From positions 1 through 64,000 of the forward strand of contig MU867129.1 of NCBI GenBank assembly GCA_033725935.1: DNA of 64,000 nucleotides, given 5' to 3'. Shown here piece by piece: positions 32,257 to 43,687 of this stretch (its first letter is position 1; each line of letters begins with the position of its first letter). The notes beneath the pieces are model-generated. The model worked only from the letters and a program-made list of their open reading frames with translations, was not told the origin of the DNA and did no database searches. The position numbers and the translations under genes are program-made. Source of the stretch: Cladorrhinum sp. PSN259 (Eukaryota > Ascomycota > Sordariomycetes > Sordariales > Podosporaceae).

Positions 32257-33027
32257 TTACTGCTCCTTCCTCTTCCTCCTAATCTTGTCCGTCCCATGCA
32301 CCCAATCCATGAACCCATACGCTCCATAGTGCAGATTGAACCTCTCATGGTGGGCATCGTGCTTCCTCGCAGCGCCGTACAGGAAATCGTACCCGCTGTG
32401 TACAGTCGTCGTCTCGAGTAGCTGAACGGCGAGGAACACCCAAAAGGTAAGAATGTGCGTCTTGAGCAACAAGGGGGGAATCGCGACGGGGAGAATTCCC
32501 GAGATGATCTGCTCGACCGGGTGGGAGTACTGCGCCGTGAGCGCCACAGGGGCGGTGAACTCGTGATGCATCTTGTGTATCGTCTTGTAGAACCTCGGGA
32601 CGTGAAGCAGACGGTGGGAGTAGTAGAACAATATCTCTCGGAGGATGGTGCAAATCAGAAAGTCTCTGACGAGGATGTGAAGCGGCGGAAAGGTTGCCGT
32701 GACGAGGAAAGTGGAGGGGCTGCCCCTGGCTTCGGAAAGAAGCATCAGAAACAGGCCTACTGCCGTGTTGATCGTTTGGCCAACAAGTGCAATGTAAGCG
32801 CAATGCTTGATCTCGGCCGTTGTTGGCTGCTTCGGTGCCGGTTGGATTTTGTGCTTGGCCGAGAATCGAGGAAAGGCATAGTCGAGTGTTGTGTATGCCA
32901 AAGCAGGGATCCAGAAGAAGATGATCTGGACAAGATTTGTGCCAAAGAACTCAATCTTATGCGAACTGTAGCTGCGGACGGTCCCCGCCCAGAGCTCAGA
33001 CAAACTGTACTCATTGAGCAAAGACAT
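32257..33027 (-). CDS. Fatty-acid hydroxylase superfamily (sterol desaturase-like) protein
   Basis: Single exon, 256 aa. It has the three diiron histidine boxes of the ERG3/ERG25-like superfamily: HRLLH (138-142), HKMHH (151-155) and HDAHH (223-227), plus an additional His at 210. Several hydrophobic segments (NLVQIIFFWIPALAYTTL, TFPPLHILVRDFLICTIL, ILPVAIPPLLL, ILTFWVFLAVQLL) and a basic C-terminus (KIRRKRKEQ) suggest an ER membrane enzyme with a dilysine-like tail. Oxygen-dependent hydroxylation or desaturation of a lipid or sterol is expected; the substrate is unknown. ATG 33027 was chosen because upstream residues do not look conserved. Its position beside the TDT transporter gives no pathway clue. 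Confidence 0.92.
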   Translation of the reverse strand: MSLLNEYSLSELWAGTVRSYSSHKIEFFGTNLVQIIFFWIPALAYTTLDYAFPRFSAKHKIQPAPKQPTTAEIKHCAYIALVGQTINTAVGLFLMLLSEARGSPSTFLVTATFPPLHILVRDFLICTILREILFYYSHRLLHVPRFYKTIHKMHHEFTAPVALTAQYSHPVEQIISGILPVAIPPLLLKTHILTFWVFLAVQLLETTTVHSGYDFLYGAARKHDAHHERFNLHYGAYGFMDWVHGTDKIRRKRKEQ

Positions 33028-33382
33028 CGTGATGTCTCCAGGATTTACTCCAAGATACCACTGACTGTGCGATGAGATGAACTTCACCACCACAACTCGA
33101 AGTCTTGTATGGAATCAAAGAACCTCGGCTTAATGCCCACATTTTCCCAACTACACTAACTTTGGAAGGTGTTTGCCACATTCCAAGGCAACCCCGCAAT
33201 TCTCCTTCCCGCGCAATGGCACCCAGCCATTGTCTCGACCCTTGGCAGGGACGGCAGCCACGTGAGCTAGTTGACGACCGTGGCATTGATGAAGTTGACT
33301 GAACGGTGGTAAGCGGTTCATTGCTATGAATTAATGATGCTAGCATCTATTTACTCGTGAAATCGTAAGCCATCTCGACTCA
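33028..33382. other. Intergenic region
   Basis: 355 bp, 5' flank of the hydroxylase gene and 3' flank of the anion transporter gene. Nothing recognised. Confidence 0.5.
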
Positions 33383-34873
33383 TTACTCGGAATCCTCATC
33401 ATGTCCCGGCCACACAATCTCCCTCTGATATACGGCTCTGACGCATCGAAACGCAATAAACGCCCAGGCAAGGAACAACAGAACAGACATGACGGAGCTG
33501 AACCATAAAAGTCCCTCATTCCCCAGGGTCTTGCCCATGCGTATCGACGCCAACGTGAAGCCAACGTTTGGGAACACAAAACTCCACCAACTAAGATGAA
33601 ACTTTCTGTCCGGCATGCCAGCCATCACAGCGACCGAGGCAGACGCAAAAAACCAGAAACTCAACCCCCACAGAAACACAGCCGAGTTGATAGCCAACAG
33701 CTTGACCGCAGCAGTCAGAGTATTGGCATCCACCAAGCCAGAATAGCCTTCCAAAACTCCCTGTCCTGCCAGCTCTCGAAACACCCTGGGGACCTCACCG
33801 GCCATGCTCACAAGCGCTGAGCAGGTAAAGCTCGGCGGCCCAACAGCAATAAACATACCCGGCCGCTGCACAGGCAGCCCAAATGCCATCAGTCGCGAAA
33901 GATATGTCGAGTAGAAAAACACAGACACCAGAATCCCCAGTCCCTGAGCCGCCAATCCCGCGCTCAAGATCTTTATCGCCGACTCTGCCGCTTGTCCTCT
34001 AGAACAGGGAGTCGCCAATGTCCCGGCCAGCATGACAGGGAAAATCGGCAAGATCCAAGCAGGCGTCATGGCGCTCACTGTCAGCCTCCTCTCCTCCTTG
34101 ACGGTAAACAACAAATGATATTGACCAACGGAGAAAGTAAAGGTGATTGCTAGGTACACCCAAAAGGCAACTCTCATGAACCCTGCCAGACCAGAATAAC
34201 GCTGAGGGGTGAGGAAAATGCGACCGTACTCGTCAATGTTGGACAGAATGGCTGCGACGGAGAGCCAGAAGGTTGAGATGAATAGAGCTTCATGGGGCCG
34301 GGTGAATGCTCGTCGGAGGGTGTGCTGGTACAAAGTGAAACGGAGAATGATGGCTACCGTGATAAAGACGAAGAAGACGAGGTCAAGGAGGAAGATGATG
34401 AGGCCTATTGTTGAAAGACCGGGGAATCGGTGTGGGGTGAGTGCTAGGATCATGGCTATGCCTGATGTTGACATGGTGACGGTGTACCATGCAAACGTGA
34501 AATGCAATAGTCGTTCGCGCCATGGTAACGATGGTTGAAGATATGTCGGGATGCGTTCAAGGACGGCAAGACGGGGTTCGGCGCGCTCACCTGCGGCGCC
34601 TGCGCTGCTCTGGGTATTGTTGGTGGCAGCGGAGGGCCGGCGGCGGGTTGGTGGGGAAATTGCGGGAGGTGCGGGGCCGAGGTCATCGTCGTCGTCGGGC
34701 GGGACGGCAGACTCGGTGTCAGTTTTTGAACCATTGTGGTCGCCTGCCGCTCGCCGATTTGATCGCGACATTAGAAGACCCATCTTGGCGAGGGCAGTCG
34801 ATGCTGCTGACCTGGGACGATGCGACGGTGTCGGCGGTATCGACGGTTGGTGGTCCTTAGCTTCGGTGGCCAT
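33383..34873 (-). CDS. TDT-family C4-dicarboxylate/malate or sulfite transporter
   Basis: Single exon, 496 aa. About 115 hydrophilic, Pro/Ser/Asp-rich N-terminal residues precede ten membrane helices. RLLHFTFAWYTVTMSTSGIAMIL is the classic first helix of the tellurite-resistance/dicarboxylate transporter family (Schizosaccharomyces Mae1, yeast Ssu1). RPGMFIAVGPPSFTCSALVSMAG is the conserved mid-protein block with the gate-type Phe region, and KFHLSWWSFVFPNVGFTLAS is the conserved helix near the end. It is a plasma-membrane channel-like exporter or importer of malate, other dicarboxylates or sulfite. The sequence looks closer to Mae1-like than Ssu1-like members, but this is not decisive. The first exon spans the whole gene, with no frame breaks. 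Confidence 0.92.
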   Translation of the reverse strand: MATEAKDHQPSIPPTPSHRPRSAASTALAKMGLLMSRSNRRAAGDHNGSKTDTESAVPPDDDDDLGPAPPAISPPTRRRPSAATNNTQSSAGAAGERAEPRLAVLERIPTYLQPSLPWRERLLHFTFAWYTVTMSTSGIAMILALTPHRFPGLSTIGLIIFLLDLVFFVFITVAIILRFTLYQHTLRRAFTRPHEALFISTFWLSVAAILSNIDEYGRIFLTPQRYSGLAGFMRVAFWVYLAITFTFSVGQYHLLFTVKEERRLTVSAMTPAWILPIFPVMLAGTLATPCSRGQAAESAIKILSAGLAAQGLGILVSVFFYSTYLSRLMAFGLPVQRPGMFIAVGPPSFTCSALVSMAGEVPRVFRELAGQGVLEGYSGLVDANTLTAAVKLLAINSAVFLWGLSFWFFASASVAVMAGMPDRKFHLSWWSFVFPNVGFTLASIRMGKTLGNEGLLWFSSVMSVLLFLAWAFIAFRCVRAVYQREIVWPGHDEDSE

Positions 34874-35628
34874 GGTGTTGATCTTTTTTTAGTCGCTATG
34901 ACTGAGAGAATCCTGAAAGCAACAAATAACGACGGAAACGAATTGCATCGCTTCATATCTTTTGCAACGTCTGATAAGAAGGGGCTGAATGGGCAAATCA
35001 GAGTTGAGGTGTCATCAGGGTTCTCGCGCCCCTGATTCATCTCCTGATTGAGTGGGTCTTGTCATTACGAGCGCCTTGGATTGGTGCCACGATGAATGCT
35101 ATAGATTGCGATGTCGATTGGGAATCCGCATTTTCGAGGTGATCAAAAGGAGACGAGATGCATTGCATCAGATGCTCCAGGCAGTGCCAATTTTCGTGTT
35201 GAAGGTCGGTTGACGCCCTTGCAAAGCTTAAAACCATGCTAAGCTCAGGGAAGGACCGTGCACCGGGAATAAACTGCCGTGGATTGGGTTCTTCGAAACC
35301 TCTTGCCCCCTTGACCATGCACAACCCCTAACCCTGATCGGACAGGGGCAAAGGGGGCAAAAAGGGTGTTACCGCACAAGATGTTTACGGTTTGCCAATA
35401 AACATACGGTCTACGATGAGGTGAACATCTCAAAGGAATGCTGAGTCTACATGGTAATCCCACGCTGCTGCCTGGTTCTTGTTGCGTCCTGCACATGTAG
35501 TGTAACCCCACAACTTACAAGTTCCAAGTTCCATCCATGCCAATCCATCTTGTCCCTATATAAAGTCGACGTCAAGTTTTCCCCTCGGAAGCTCTTTACT
35601 CTCTTCCCATTCTCCCGTCCAACGCATC
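34874..35628. other. Intergenic divergent region
   Basis: 755 bp between divergent start codons. It contains the TATA box of the plus-strand gene. Nothing else is recognised. Confidence 0.5.
35557..35565 (+). promoter_or_regulatory. TATA box upstream of 35629 gene
   Basis: TATATAAAG, 64 nt before the start codon of the 184-aa gene, is well placed for a fungal core promoter. Confidence 0.55.
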
Positions 35629-36183
35629 ATGTCTTCCCCAGCCAACGAACCAGACCTCACCCTTCTTCCCAGCGTACCCGGATTTGACTTCCACCACCAC
35701 ACGGGTCTCCTTCCGGCAGCTCTTTACACCATCGTTGAACTGTCGCCCGAGGCCTTCATTGAGCTTCAAGACGTGTGCGAATCCGAGTACGCTGAATGCG
35801 GCGGAGATTTTACGAGGGGCCAGAATGTCGCACCTGCGCCTCGTTCACACTTCGTAGGCGAACCGCTCCAAGCCGTTGTTGACTACCACGTTCGGATAAG
35901 ACAGGAGCAAGGATCCAATTTCCAGTTGGATCCGAGATGGTTTATTGTGGCATTTCATCAGGATTGGAACAAGCACGGAGTTTTGTTGGTGACGCTAGAC
36001 TCTGATGCTCTTCTAGAAGTGCCGAACAAGCCCGACGCCTTCAGGATGAGGGCAAAGCATTCGGGAATTATATTTGCCGGGTTACAGGTTGCTAATACCG
36101 CCTGGGAGGAAGCAAAGGATTACTATGAGCTTCGGGGTCCTGGTGCTGGTTGGTCGAAAGCGGATGAAGAGGATGAAGAGTAG
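35629..36183 (+). CDS. Conserved hypothetical protein (possible DUF6924-like)
   Basis: Single exon, 184 aa, with ATG preceded by a TATA box and pyrimidine-rich leader. No signal peptide or membrane helix. Central strands VDYHVRIRQEQ, PRWFIVAFHQDWNKHGVLLVTLD and AFRMRAKHSGIIFAGLQVANTAWEEAK suggest a small alpha/beta fold, and the C-terminus is acidic (ADEEDEE). The layout recalls fungal DUF6924-type cytosolic proteins in which a short conserved strand pair is followed by a hydrophobic LLV strand; I am not certain of the match. Function unknown. Confidence 0.75.
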   Translation: MSSPANEPDLTLLPSVPGFDFHHHTGLLPAALYTIVELSPEAFIELQDVCESEYAECGGDFTRGQNVAPAPRSHFVGEPLQAVVDYHVRIRQEQGSNFQLDPRWFIVAFHQDWNKHGVLLVTLDSDALLEVPNKPDAFRMRAKHSGIIFAGLQVANTAWEEAKDYYELRGPGAGWSKADEEDEE

Positions 36184-37330
36184 GAATGGTGTGTTAATTG
36201 GCTCAGAAAGTCTGCCAGTGGATATTCGATAGAACAAACCTTTTGAGGTGATCGTGACACAATATAGCTCAGAGAAAACGGGGGAAGGCGACCGTATCAC
36301 CATACCTCTCAAAGCCACAGCATCCGGGCGAGACCCTCTGTGTGTATGCGTTGTCAGCTTCATCAACGATTTGATTTATGAAAGGGGTCAATTGGGTAAG
36401 CACACAGTAGGTACCTACCTCTTATCAAAATCCCCATCCTTCAGTATTGATCACCTCTGCGAAGTTTTGTTCTCGATCAAGTAAAGTTGTTTGACGAGAT
36501 CGTAATGATCTTTGAATGTCTGTTGGTTGCCTACGGCGCGAGTCGACGGCTGGTTCTGGTTGAGAGGCTGAGAATTGGATCTATGGGGATCTTGATGATA
36601 CACAAGATAAAAAAACCAAATAAATAAAAGGAGTGTGTCGATAGTCTGACTTTAGTCTTTTCCGACCATTTTCACTGCCAACCCCTTGGGCGTTTGGGGC
36701 CATGAGCCGCATTAGTTGATGACAGAACAGGCATGGAATTTCCCGCGCCTCAGAGAAAAGGCGGCAGCATACTTTTCATTGGCGGGTCACAAACCCGTAA
36801 TGAGAGCTGCGGGTGGGCCGGACTCGGAGGATGAGTAAATCGCTCAAAGCACAGCTGGCCACACCTGGCTACTCACAGGGCTAGGTGGCGGCTACATGCT
36901 CCCAGAAGGGTGCCAGAATATATTTATACACAGGGTCCAAAGTTGACGCACTGGCATCTCGATACTTCACCTGAGAGCATCTGTGTTACCCCAAGGCATC
37001 AGCCACCGACACGGCACACTTGATCCTCCAGTTCCGATTCGCTGGCGTCAACCGTCACGCCACGTGAATCTGCGGATCACCAAGGAGATCAGAGGAGATC
37101 ATTGAGAGTTTTTCATGTTTGTTTTCGTCCGTTAATCTAGCGACTCACCGTGACCGGGCGCATAGATATAGTACTAGCGTTAAACTTCTTGGTCTGGAGA
37201 ACTCCCTCTCGAGCGTATATAATCGGCACTCAAAATCCCCCCATCTCCGTATCTTGAAAGACATCTGTTTCACCATCCTTCTTCAGACCTTGACTTTTTC
37301 TATCGAAAACTGTTTGTCCAGTCAATTACC
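36184..37330. other. Intergenic region
   Basis: 1.15 kb without a gene. A TATATAAT element lies at 37216-37223, 108 nt before the next ATG, and could serve that gene. Otherwise nothing recognised. Confidence 0.5.
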
Positions 37331-37644
37331 ATGAGCCGCTCTGACAACACCAGATCCAGTGTTTACTTCACGCCAGAAGCTATCATCGCATGCGCTACTC
37401 TCTTTGTCTCTCTGCCACCCACACTAGCCGTACTGGTTTATTGGGGCCGCCGTCACCCATGGAAGCTCTGTGTTAACAGACACAGGCAGTTTGACGATGG
37501 TGCGTGTTCTACATTTGCATAGGATTTTTTTATCCTCTCTTCTAACCTCAATTATCTTTAGAGGAGAACGAGATTCATGTGTCCCCTTCCAATCAGCGCC
37601 GTGCTCGTGCCATCCAATTGGGGCTGTTTGAACTTCCCGGGTAG
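37331..37644 (+). CDS. Small single-pass membrane protein, two exons
   Basis: Exons 37331-37499 and 37562-37644 give 83 aa. The 62-nt intron (GTGCGT, tctaacc branch, TTTAG) is phase 1. One helix (AIIACATLFVSLPPTLAVLVYWG, about 16-38) is followed by basic residues (RRHPWKLCVNRHRQFDD) and a short polar end (ENEIHVSPSNQRRARAIQLGLFELPG). The positive-inside pattern puts the C-terminus in the cytosol. A TATA-like element lies upstream. The clean intron and composition argue for a real gene despite its size. Function unknown. Confidence 0.7.
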
Positions 37645-38349
37645 GATGCGAGACACGGGGAGAATGCCTTTATGATCTTTCTGGTTGGGGAATATGTAGG
37701 GTTGTTTTGGATATCTAGATGCATGTTGTGAGCTGATTTCTTTGCTCTGTTAACGGCATCGAAAATCACGTCACTCTTTACTTGGTTCTTAACCTTTTAT
37801 CAAAGCCGGGCACTTACTGTGCAATGCCGATTATTGTTCACTTTCCTATTCCATATATACCGTTAACCCAAGAATCCTGGTCGCAAACTTGTTGTTTATT
37901 TCTCTTTCACTCAATGACATGGACTGGACCCAACCTTTCAGACATCCCCACTCTTTACCAAAGTCTATTCTCTAGTGTGTCTCTCACTCTCTCTCACTCT
38001 CTCCCTCACAACCACAAGGTTTAGGTGAGGTTCTACTCATCAAGAAATCAAGGCATCATCAATTATTGTCGGAATTGACCTCAGATTAAAGGCATGGACG
38101 ATCTCAAAGGACACAAGTTGCGAGCCATTCTGTTTGTTGCACCTCGGGATATTGCTCTATTCGAAAGAGCGCCTTCATACCATGCTCCTTTCTAGGAGTC
38201 CTAGTAACTATACGAAATTCAGTCTGTTCAGTCAAACACCTCCTCTCATAGAAGCACTCCGAGTCTGCTTTCCCCCGAACAAATCACCCAGTCAACCACC
38301 CAACTAACTAAACCCCTTTCTACCTGCCCCATCAAACAATTTCCCCTGA
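37645..38349. other. Intergenic region with CT-rich tract
   Basis: 705 bp. A CTCTCACT-type pyrimidine microsatellite lies at about 37978-38010. No gene seen. Confidence 0.5.
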
Positions 38350-40057
38350 CTAGTGTCCCTCCCCCTCAACCAAACTCTGCTGGTGAAACCTCGCCAGCCA
38401 GCTCTTACTGATCATCACCCTGATCCTCTTCCCCCAGACCATAAAAACAAAAACCATCAGGTTGTTGATCACCAAAACGGGCGCAAAGGCCCCCACGATA
38501 ATCGTCAGGTACCCGTGCTTGTTGATCCAGTTGAGCAGCTCCCCGCTGAACCCGTAGCTGATGGCCTGCTTCCCGAGGTTCATGATGATCAGCATTTCCG
38601 ACAGGTTGGCGTTGTGCGAGTCGACCGCGTACGCCAGCGTCAGGGTAAAGTAAAAGTACCCCGCCCACTGCGTCAGTCCGATGGCCAGGAAGTAGCAGAC
38701 CCAGTGCAGGTCCTTCTCCGCTGCGAACCCAAAGAGAATCTGTCCGGCCGGCGCGGCGAACAATGCGGGGATCAAAACGCCGAGGCGCATCTCGGCCTCC
38801 CGGATCCCGTTGTTGCGCTTCGTGAGGCGGGCCGCGAGGATGTCGCTTGCCGGTAAAAGGGGCAAGGCGGACCCGAAACCGATGAGCGTGGAGATGGCGT
38901 GTAAGCCCGAGTTATTCGGGGACCAGTTGTACGGAGGGTTTGTGATTTTCAATGGAAAGACAAAGTTGAAGGAGAAGCCGCAGAGGCCGATGTAGATGCC
39001 GTAGGTAGATATCACCCAAAAGGTTGAGGGAACCAGGAGATGTGTAAAAGCGCGGAGGGGCATGGTCCAGAAGTGGGAGGTATAATCGAACTGGTCCGGG
39101 AAGATGCGGAGCTGCTGGGCGAAGGTTTTGCGCGGCGGGTTGACTGTGTCAACAGTGGCGCTTCCTAAGGAAGATGAGACCTGGGTGATTTCGGTTTGTT
39201 TGGTGGTGGCTTTCTCGCCCGAGGGCGTCACTTCGAGGTTACTTCCCGAGTCGGAGGGTAGAGAAGGACTCGGAGCGGATTTCCGAAAGTACATTGATTC
39301 TTCGACAAAAAAGAAGGCAAGAATCAAGAGGGCTATGGCGAAGGCGAACTCGACGTAGAAGAAGAGGGTCCAGGAGAGACCGCCCTGGAGCATGAAGCCG
39401 CAGAACATGGGGCCGGTCGCTCCCAGGCAGAGGGCGACGGTGTACCAGCCGAGCTTTTTGCCGCGCTCGTGGATGAAAAAGATGTCGTTGACCAGCTGGA
39501 CGGGAAGAGCCTCGCAGACACCTGACCCGAATGCGTGGACGAGTCGGGCGCCCATCAGTCCTGAGTAGGTCGTGGCCTGCGAGGCGCCGATGATGCCTGC
39601 CGCATAGGCGATGAGGGAGAACAGCATAACCGGACGTCGGCCATATCTGCGGTATAGAGGGACGTATAGAATGCTGCCGAAGCCGAAGATGAGGTTTGGG
39701 AAATTGACCAGGCCGGCTGCCGTGTTGGGATCAATGTTAAACTCGACTGACCACAGACTAATGTAAACAGAGGGACCGAGCAGGGCAGATATTCCGAGGA
39801 AGGAAAAGGCGCAGGTGATTCCCATAATCATGTGCTTCTTGAACTTTGTCCATTGTAACGGATCGTTGGGGTCGGCCGAAGGGACTGGGAAGAGTGCCTG
39901 TCCATAATGCGTCTCCTCGCCTTCTCGGGCTCTCAGGTTGACCGTGCCGGGGACATCTTCTTCGTGTGCATGGCTGTTTGTATGTTAGCAAACGTGAGAT
40001 CCAGAACAACGGAAATGGGATCTTATTCTACCTGTGGAAGTCGTGCCTCACCGCCAT
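38350..40057 (-). CDS. MFS transporter (DHA1-like)
   Basis: A 26-nt first exon (40057-40032) and main exon (39973-38350) give 549 aa; the 58-nt intron has GTAGAA, a tgctaaca branch site and ACAG, phase 2. A hydrophilic N-terminus (about 70 residues, PSADPNDPLQWTKFKKH, the usual fungal MFS entry motif) leads into twelve helices with a long central loop. Signatures are YRRYGRRPVMLFSL (loop 2-3), GARLVHAFGSGVCEALPVQLVNDIFF and HERGKKLGWYTVALCLGATGP, as in fungal polyspecific proton antiporters. The central loop (SAPSPSLPSDSG...) is low-complexity. Substrate unknown; no biosynthetic cluster is adjacent. Confidence 0.92.
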
Positions 40058-41574
40058 GGTGAGAGCTGTGTTGATGCTGTGGAAGGGGTAACAATAGGAG
40101 CAGACAAGTGGTGCTGAGCAGCAAGGAAATCTGGAGCCAAGTCAAGGCAGAGAATTTCTGGTAGAAGTACCAGTCTGCTGGGACCAGAAGCTAACGTCCT
40201 ACAGTCGTCTAGAGTGGCATTGTGGGAGGATCGGGGGTCAGCATAATATATTTCTACCGATATGCCGTGTGTGCATCTACCTACACGCGGGAGTGGACCA
40301 AGTACCGTGGTCACTGGAACGTGGCTTGCTCCTGTCTTTGTTGGTCTACAGTACATTACTACTATATTGATCAACCACTGTTGTAACCTACTCCAGGGGT
40401 GGCAAGACACGGGAGAGATTCCCTGTTGGGGTTCATGCTTCGCTGGCCAGTCGTTGTTTGAAGGTTCTCCAACATCCCCTCACACATACATACAAATTTC
40501 GGCCATCAAAGTCCTTTCGGGGCTATGATGCAGTGGTCAATGGGGTGATACGATGCGGCTTGCTCCCTTTTGAGTGCGTATTTGATGGTTCTTAGTAAGC
40601 CGACAGTCTTGTATGCTATCATCTTTGTGGATGTCGACGGCAGCTGTGTTGTCGCTGTTGAGTAAAACTTCCCGTGTACTCGGAATTACAGGGTGGGACA
40701 GAGATATCTCACAGTCCGAGGTTTGCAGATCCAGTATCCGGAGTTTGATGATAAGTGGCGGCAAAAAGGAACCCTGATTTGAGCCTGTCAATCTATCTGA
40801 CTGCCGATGGCTGTTGGAGACCGTGACGGATGTATACGCATCATGCAACATGCCGGGCCTGGATCTGACAGGCGTTTTTGGTTGGTAGGTGCTAAGGGGT
40901 CGGATGGTGGGTGTACATATGTTGTTGATTCATTACCCGGTTGGCATATCTCCAACCCCATCCACCGGCGTGATAGATCGAGCTTCGCCAAGGGCTACAA
41001 CTTGAAACAACTCATGTTCACTGTAACAATAACGAGAACAGTAGATCAACCAGATCCGACCTGGGACTAAGACTGATATCCAGCGGGTCAGTACCATCTT
41101 CATCTTTTGGTGGGTTTCATTTTGTAACGGTGAGAGCAGACTACCATCTCAGGTCACCCTGCCGGACGGGACATTCTACCCCTCACCTGTTGTGTAACCC
41201 CAGGACAGACCAATGAGATATCGGAGTCTACTAGAACGTCCGAGGTTGATCAGAAACAATTTTGGTCAGCCAAGAGGAGAAAGCCGCGGTTGGTAGCTGT
41301 GTGGTAGGTATTATCAAAAGTCCATGCATGCATGCATGCATGGAGCCTGAGATGGGGGTAGTGTTGGAAGTTGGAATTGTTTTTGTCGTCAAGAAAACGG
41401 TCTAGGGTTCCGAACAAACACTCCGAGGATGCATTAGAAGAAAAGTCTTTGTAGAATTTTCAGTTGATGCTCATCATGATGTAATTACGATTAATCTAGC
41501 ATTTCGTCTCCATCGTTGACCGTTTTTTTTTCAGCACGGTATCATTATCTACTAGTCCCATGTTTCCCCTTCCC
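40058..41574. other. Intergenic region
   Basis: 1.5 kb without a supported gene; ORFs of 88-120 codons overlap in several frames with no motif. It contains the CATG palindrome at 41322-41343. Confidence 0.5.
41322..41343. repeat. 22-bp perfect palindrome of CATG units
   Basis: A (CATG)n-type run flanked by CC and GG reads identically on both strands. It lies in the 3' flank of the amino-acid oxidase gene. It may be a microsatellite or a cruciform-forming site. Confidence 0.9.
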
Positions 41575-43687
41575 TCAAATATCAATCCACCTGGCCATCC
41601 ACTTGTTGACAATCTCCTTCGCCTCGTCAACCAATCCGAGCTCAAGCAGCAGCTGTACGGAGCCACGAATACCAGACTCCAATGCCGAAGCAATCCATGC
41701 GTGGGTGTAGCTGGTGTGCTCACCAATAAAGATGAGCCCTTCGTGGGTCTTGAAGTACTCAGGGATGTAGAGTTGATGCTGTCCAATGGTAGGGCTCGAC
41801 CACGCAGCCTTGGTCAAGGGGTCCAAGTTCCAGCACCGTCTGTTGTAGCGTCCGGTGTAAAGCTTCCTGGTGTCCTCGCCGTGGATCTCGCTCATGGCAT
41901 CCAAGACGTACTGCACGTGCTCCTCCTCGGTCCAAGATGCTTGCCAGCCGTTGCCGCCAGAGTCGTAACTCGCAAGGATTGTGGCAGGCCCGGTGCCGTT
42001 AATGTTGTATGAAGGATAGCAGATGGTGCCGATGCCGGGGATGTCACTGGTGGTGGAGCAGCCGCCGACGATGGGGTTGGCGTACTTCTCCCAGAAGCGC
42101 GTCTTGTACTCCAGAGCCACCTTGCAGGCATTGACGTAGTTGAGCTTGGTAATAGCGTTCCTGATGGTTGTCGGGAGCGTGTAGGGGAGACGCCAGGTTC
42201 TCACGACAGAAAAGGGGGCTGAGATGAGGGCATAGTCGTACGAGGCCGTCTTGAGATCCTTGGACTTGTGCTTTGAGTCGGTATCCCGGTACGAGAGCTC
42301 AACCTTGCCGTCGGGCAGGTAGGCCACACGCTCGACGGCACGGTTCATGGTGGTGACCTTGTTGACGAGGGGATGGAATGAGAGCGGCAGACGGTTTAGA
42401 CCACCATCGATGGTGCGCCAAGATGAGGCAGAGAAGTAGGTACCGTCGTAGAATGTGTCCCAGAAACTGTAAGAGTTGCCGCCATTGACATCGGTGTCAT
42501 TGAGGCTACCACCCAAGAAGTTGACCATGAAGGCAAACTCGGACCAAACGTCGCCTCCCAGACCCTTAAGGCCATTGGCCACAAATTCCTTGTGGGCTTT
42601 GAACATGTTTTTGGCGATCAGAGCGGAAAAGGTGCTGTTGGGCATGTAGGAGCTGACTTCTGCAGCGAGGGCCTGAGTCGACTCATCCAGGGCCTTGGCT
42701 GGGACGCCGAGCGAGGGATCGGCCATGATCTGGGCAGCCGTTGGAGGCAGGCCAGTAGGAAGCTTGAAACCGTTTCTGTAGACAAGGCCGTTGGAGTTGC
42801 TCTGGATCCAAGTTTGGAAGTTGACACTGAGGTTCCTGGAGTTGTTGTTGAGACGGTTCATCTCGTCAGCCAACTGAAAGACCAGCTGATGATCCTGAAT
42901 GTTCATGACCTCCTTGCTCTCGGGGTCGGTGTAAGTGGTAGGGAAGCGCATGGGCCCCATCTCCTGATACGAGTAATCAAAAGGACCACCGCGGAGGTAC
43001 TCGGTGTGCACTCTGCCACCAAGACGGTTGCCGGCCTCGATGATCTTGATGTTCTTCATGCCGGCCTGAGACAAAAGGAGGTAGCTCATCAGACCAGACA
43101 TGCCCGCGCCGACAATTGCAATCTCCTTGTTCTTAGCTGCCTCGACATCAATAGGTCCGGGCTGCTTGTTCTTGAGAATGTTGACGCCCTCAAACCATGG
43201 GCCAAGGACGTCGATCCCAGTAGAATTGTTCATCTCGATTGATTCTGGAGAACAGTGTTAGTGGTTCAAGTAGTTCAATGTCAACAATGGTATTCAGGGG
43301 TAACCCACCAGCACGCTTCTGGGCTCTTTTCTTGTGGCGGTTTTCAAGAACCTGTGGCTCACTCCGGCCAACAAGCTGTCCTGCTGAGTTCCATGCTGAT
43401 AGACAGCCACCAGTCTCTGCGTTCTCGGGGAGCACCCATACGAGACGGGTTGAATGTATCTTTCCTTCAACCTCACCGACGATGTGGTGGATATCGCGAG
43501 AAGCAATAGAGGTACAAGAGCCGTAGCTCACAGAAACTGGACCCTCAACTGATCTCTCGACGGACAGGTGGACGTTTGAAAGACGGGATGTGACGGCCTG
43601 GCGAGTTTCCAGCTTGACGGGATGGCCCCTGATGGAGGCGGCGGCGGCGACGCCACCGAGAAAGAGAAAAGAAGCCAATCCAGGCAT
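41575..43687 (-). CDS. Secreted flavin L-amino-acid oxidase
   Basis: Exons 43687-43309 and 43244-41575 give 682 aa; the 64-nt intron (GTGGGT...CTCCAG) is phase 1. Signal peptide MPGLASFLFLGGVAAAAS. The N-terminal 130 residues form an extra domain typical of fungal extracellular amine oxidoreductases. The FAD-binding Rossmann loop is EIAIVGAGMSGLMS (about 167-180), followed by KIIEAGNRLGGRVHTEYL, the second FAD-contact motif, and YQEMGPMRFP. The C-terminus holds GLIFIGEHTSYTHAWIASALESGIRG, the conserved FAD-closing segment. Expected reaction: oxidative deamination of L-amino acids to keto acids, ammonia and hydrogen peroxide, for nitrogen supply or defence. Many Asn glycosylation sites fit secretion. 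The frame is intact. Confidence 0.93.

Noticed and set aside
41322..41343. CRISPR-like or transposon terminal repeat interpretation of the palindrome
   Set aside because: There are no spacers, no second copy and no transposase nearby; a simple repeat explains it.
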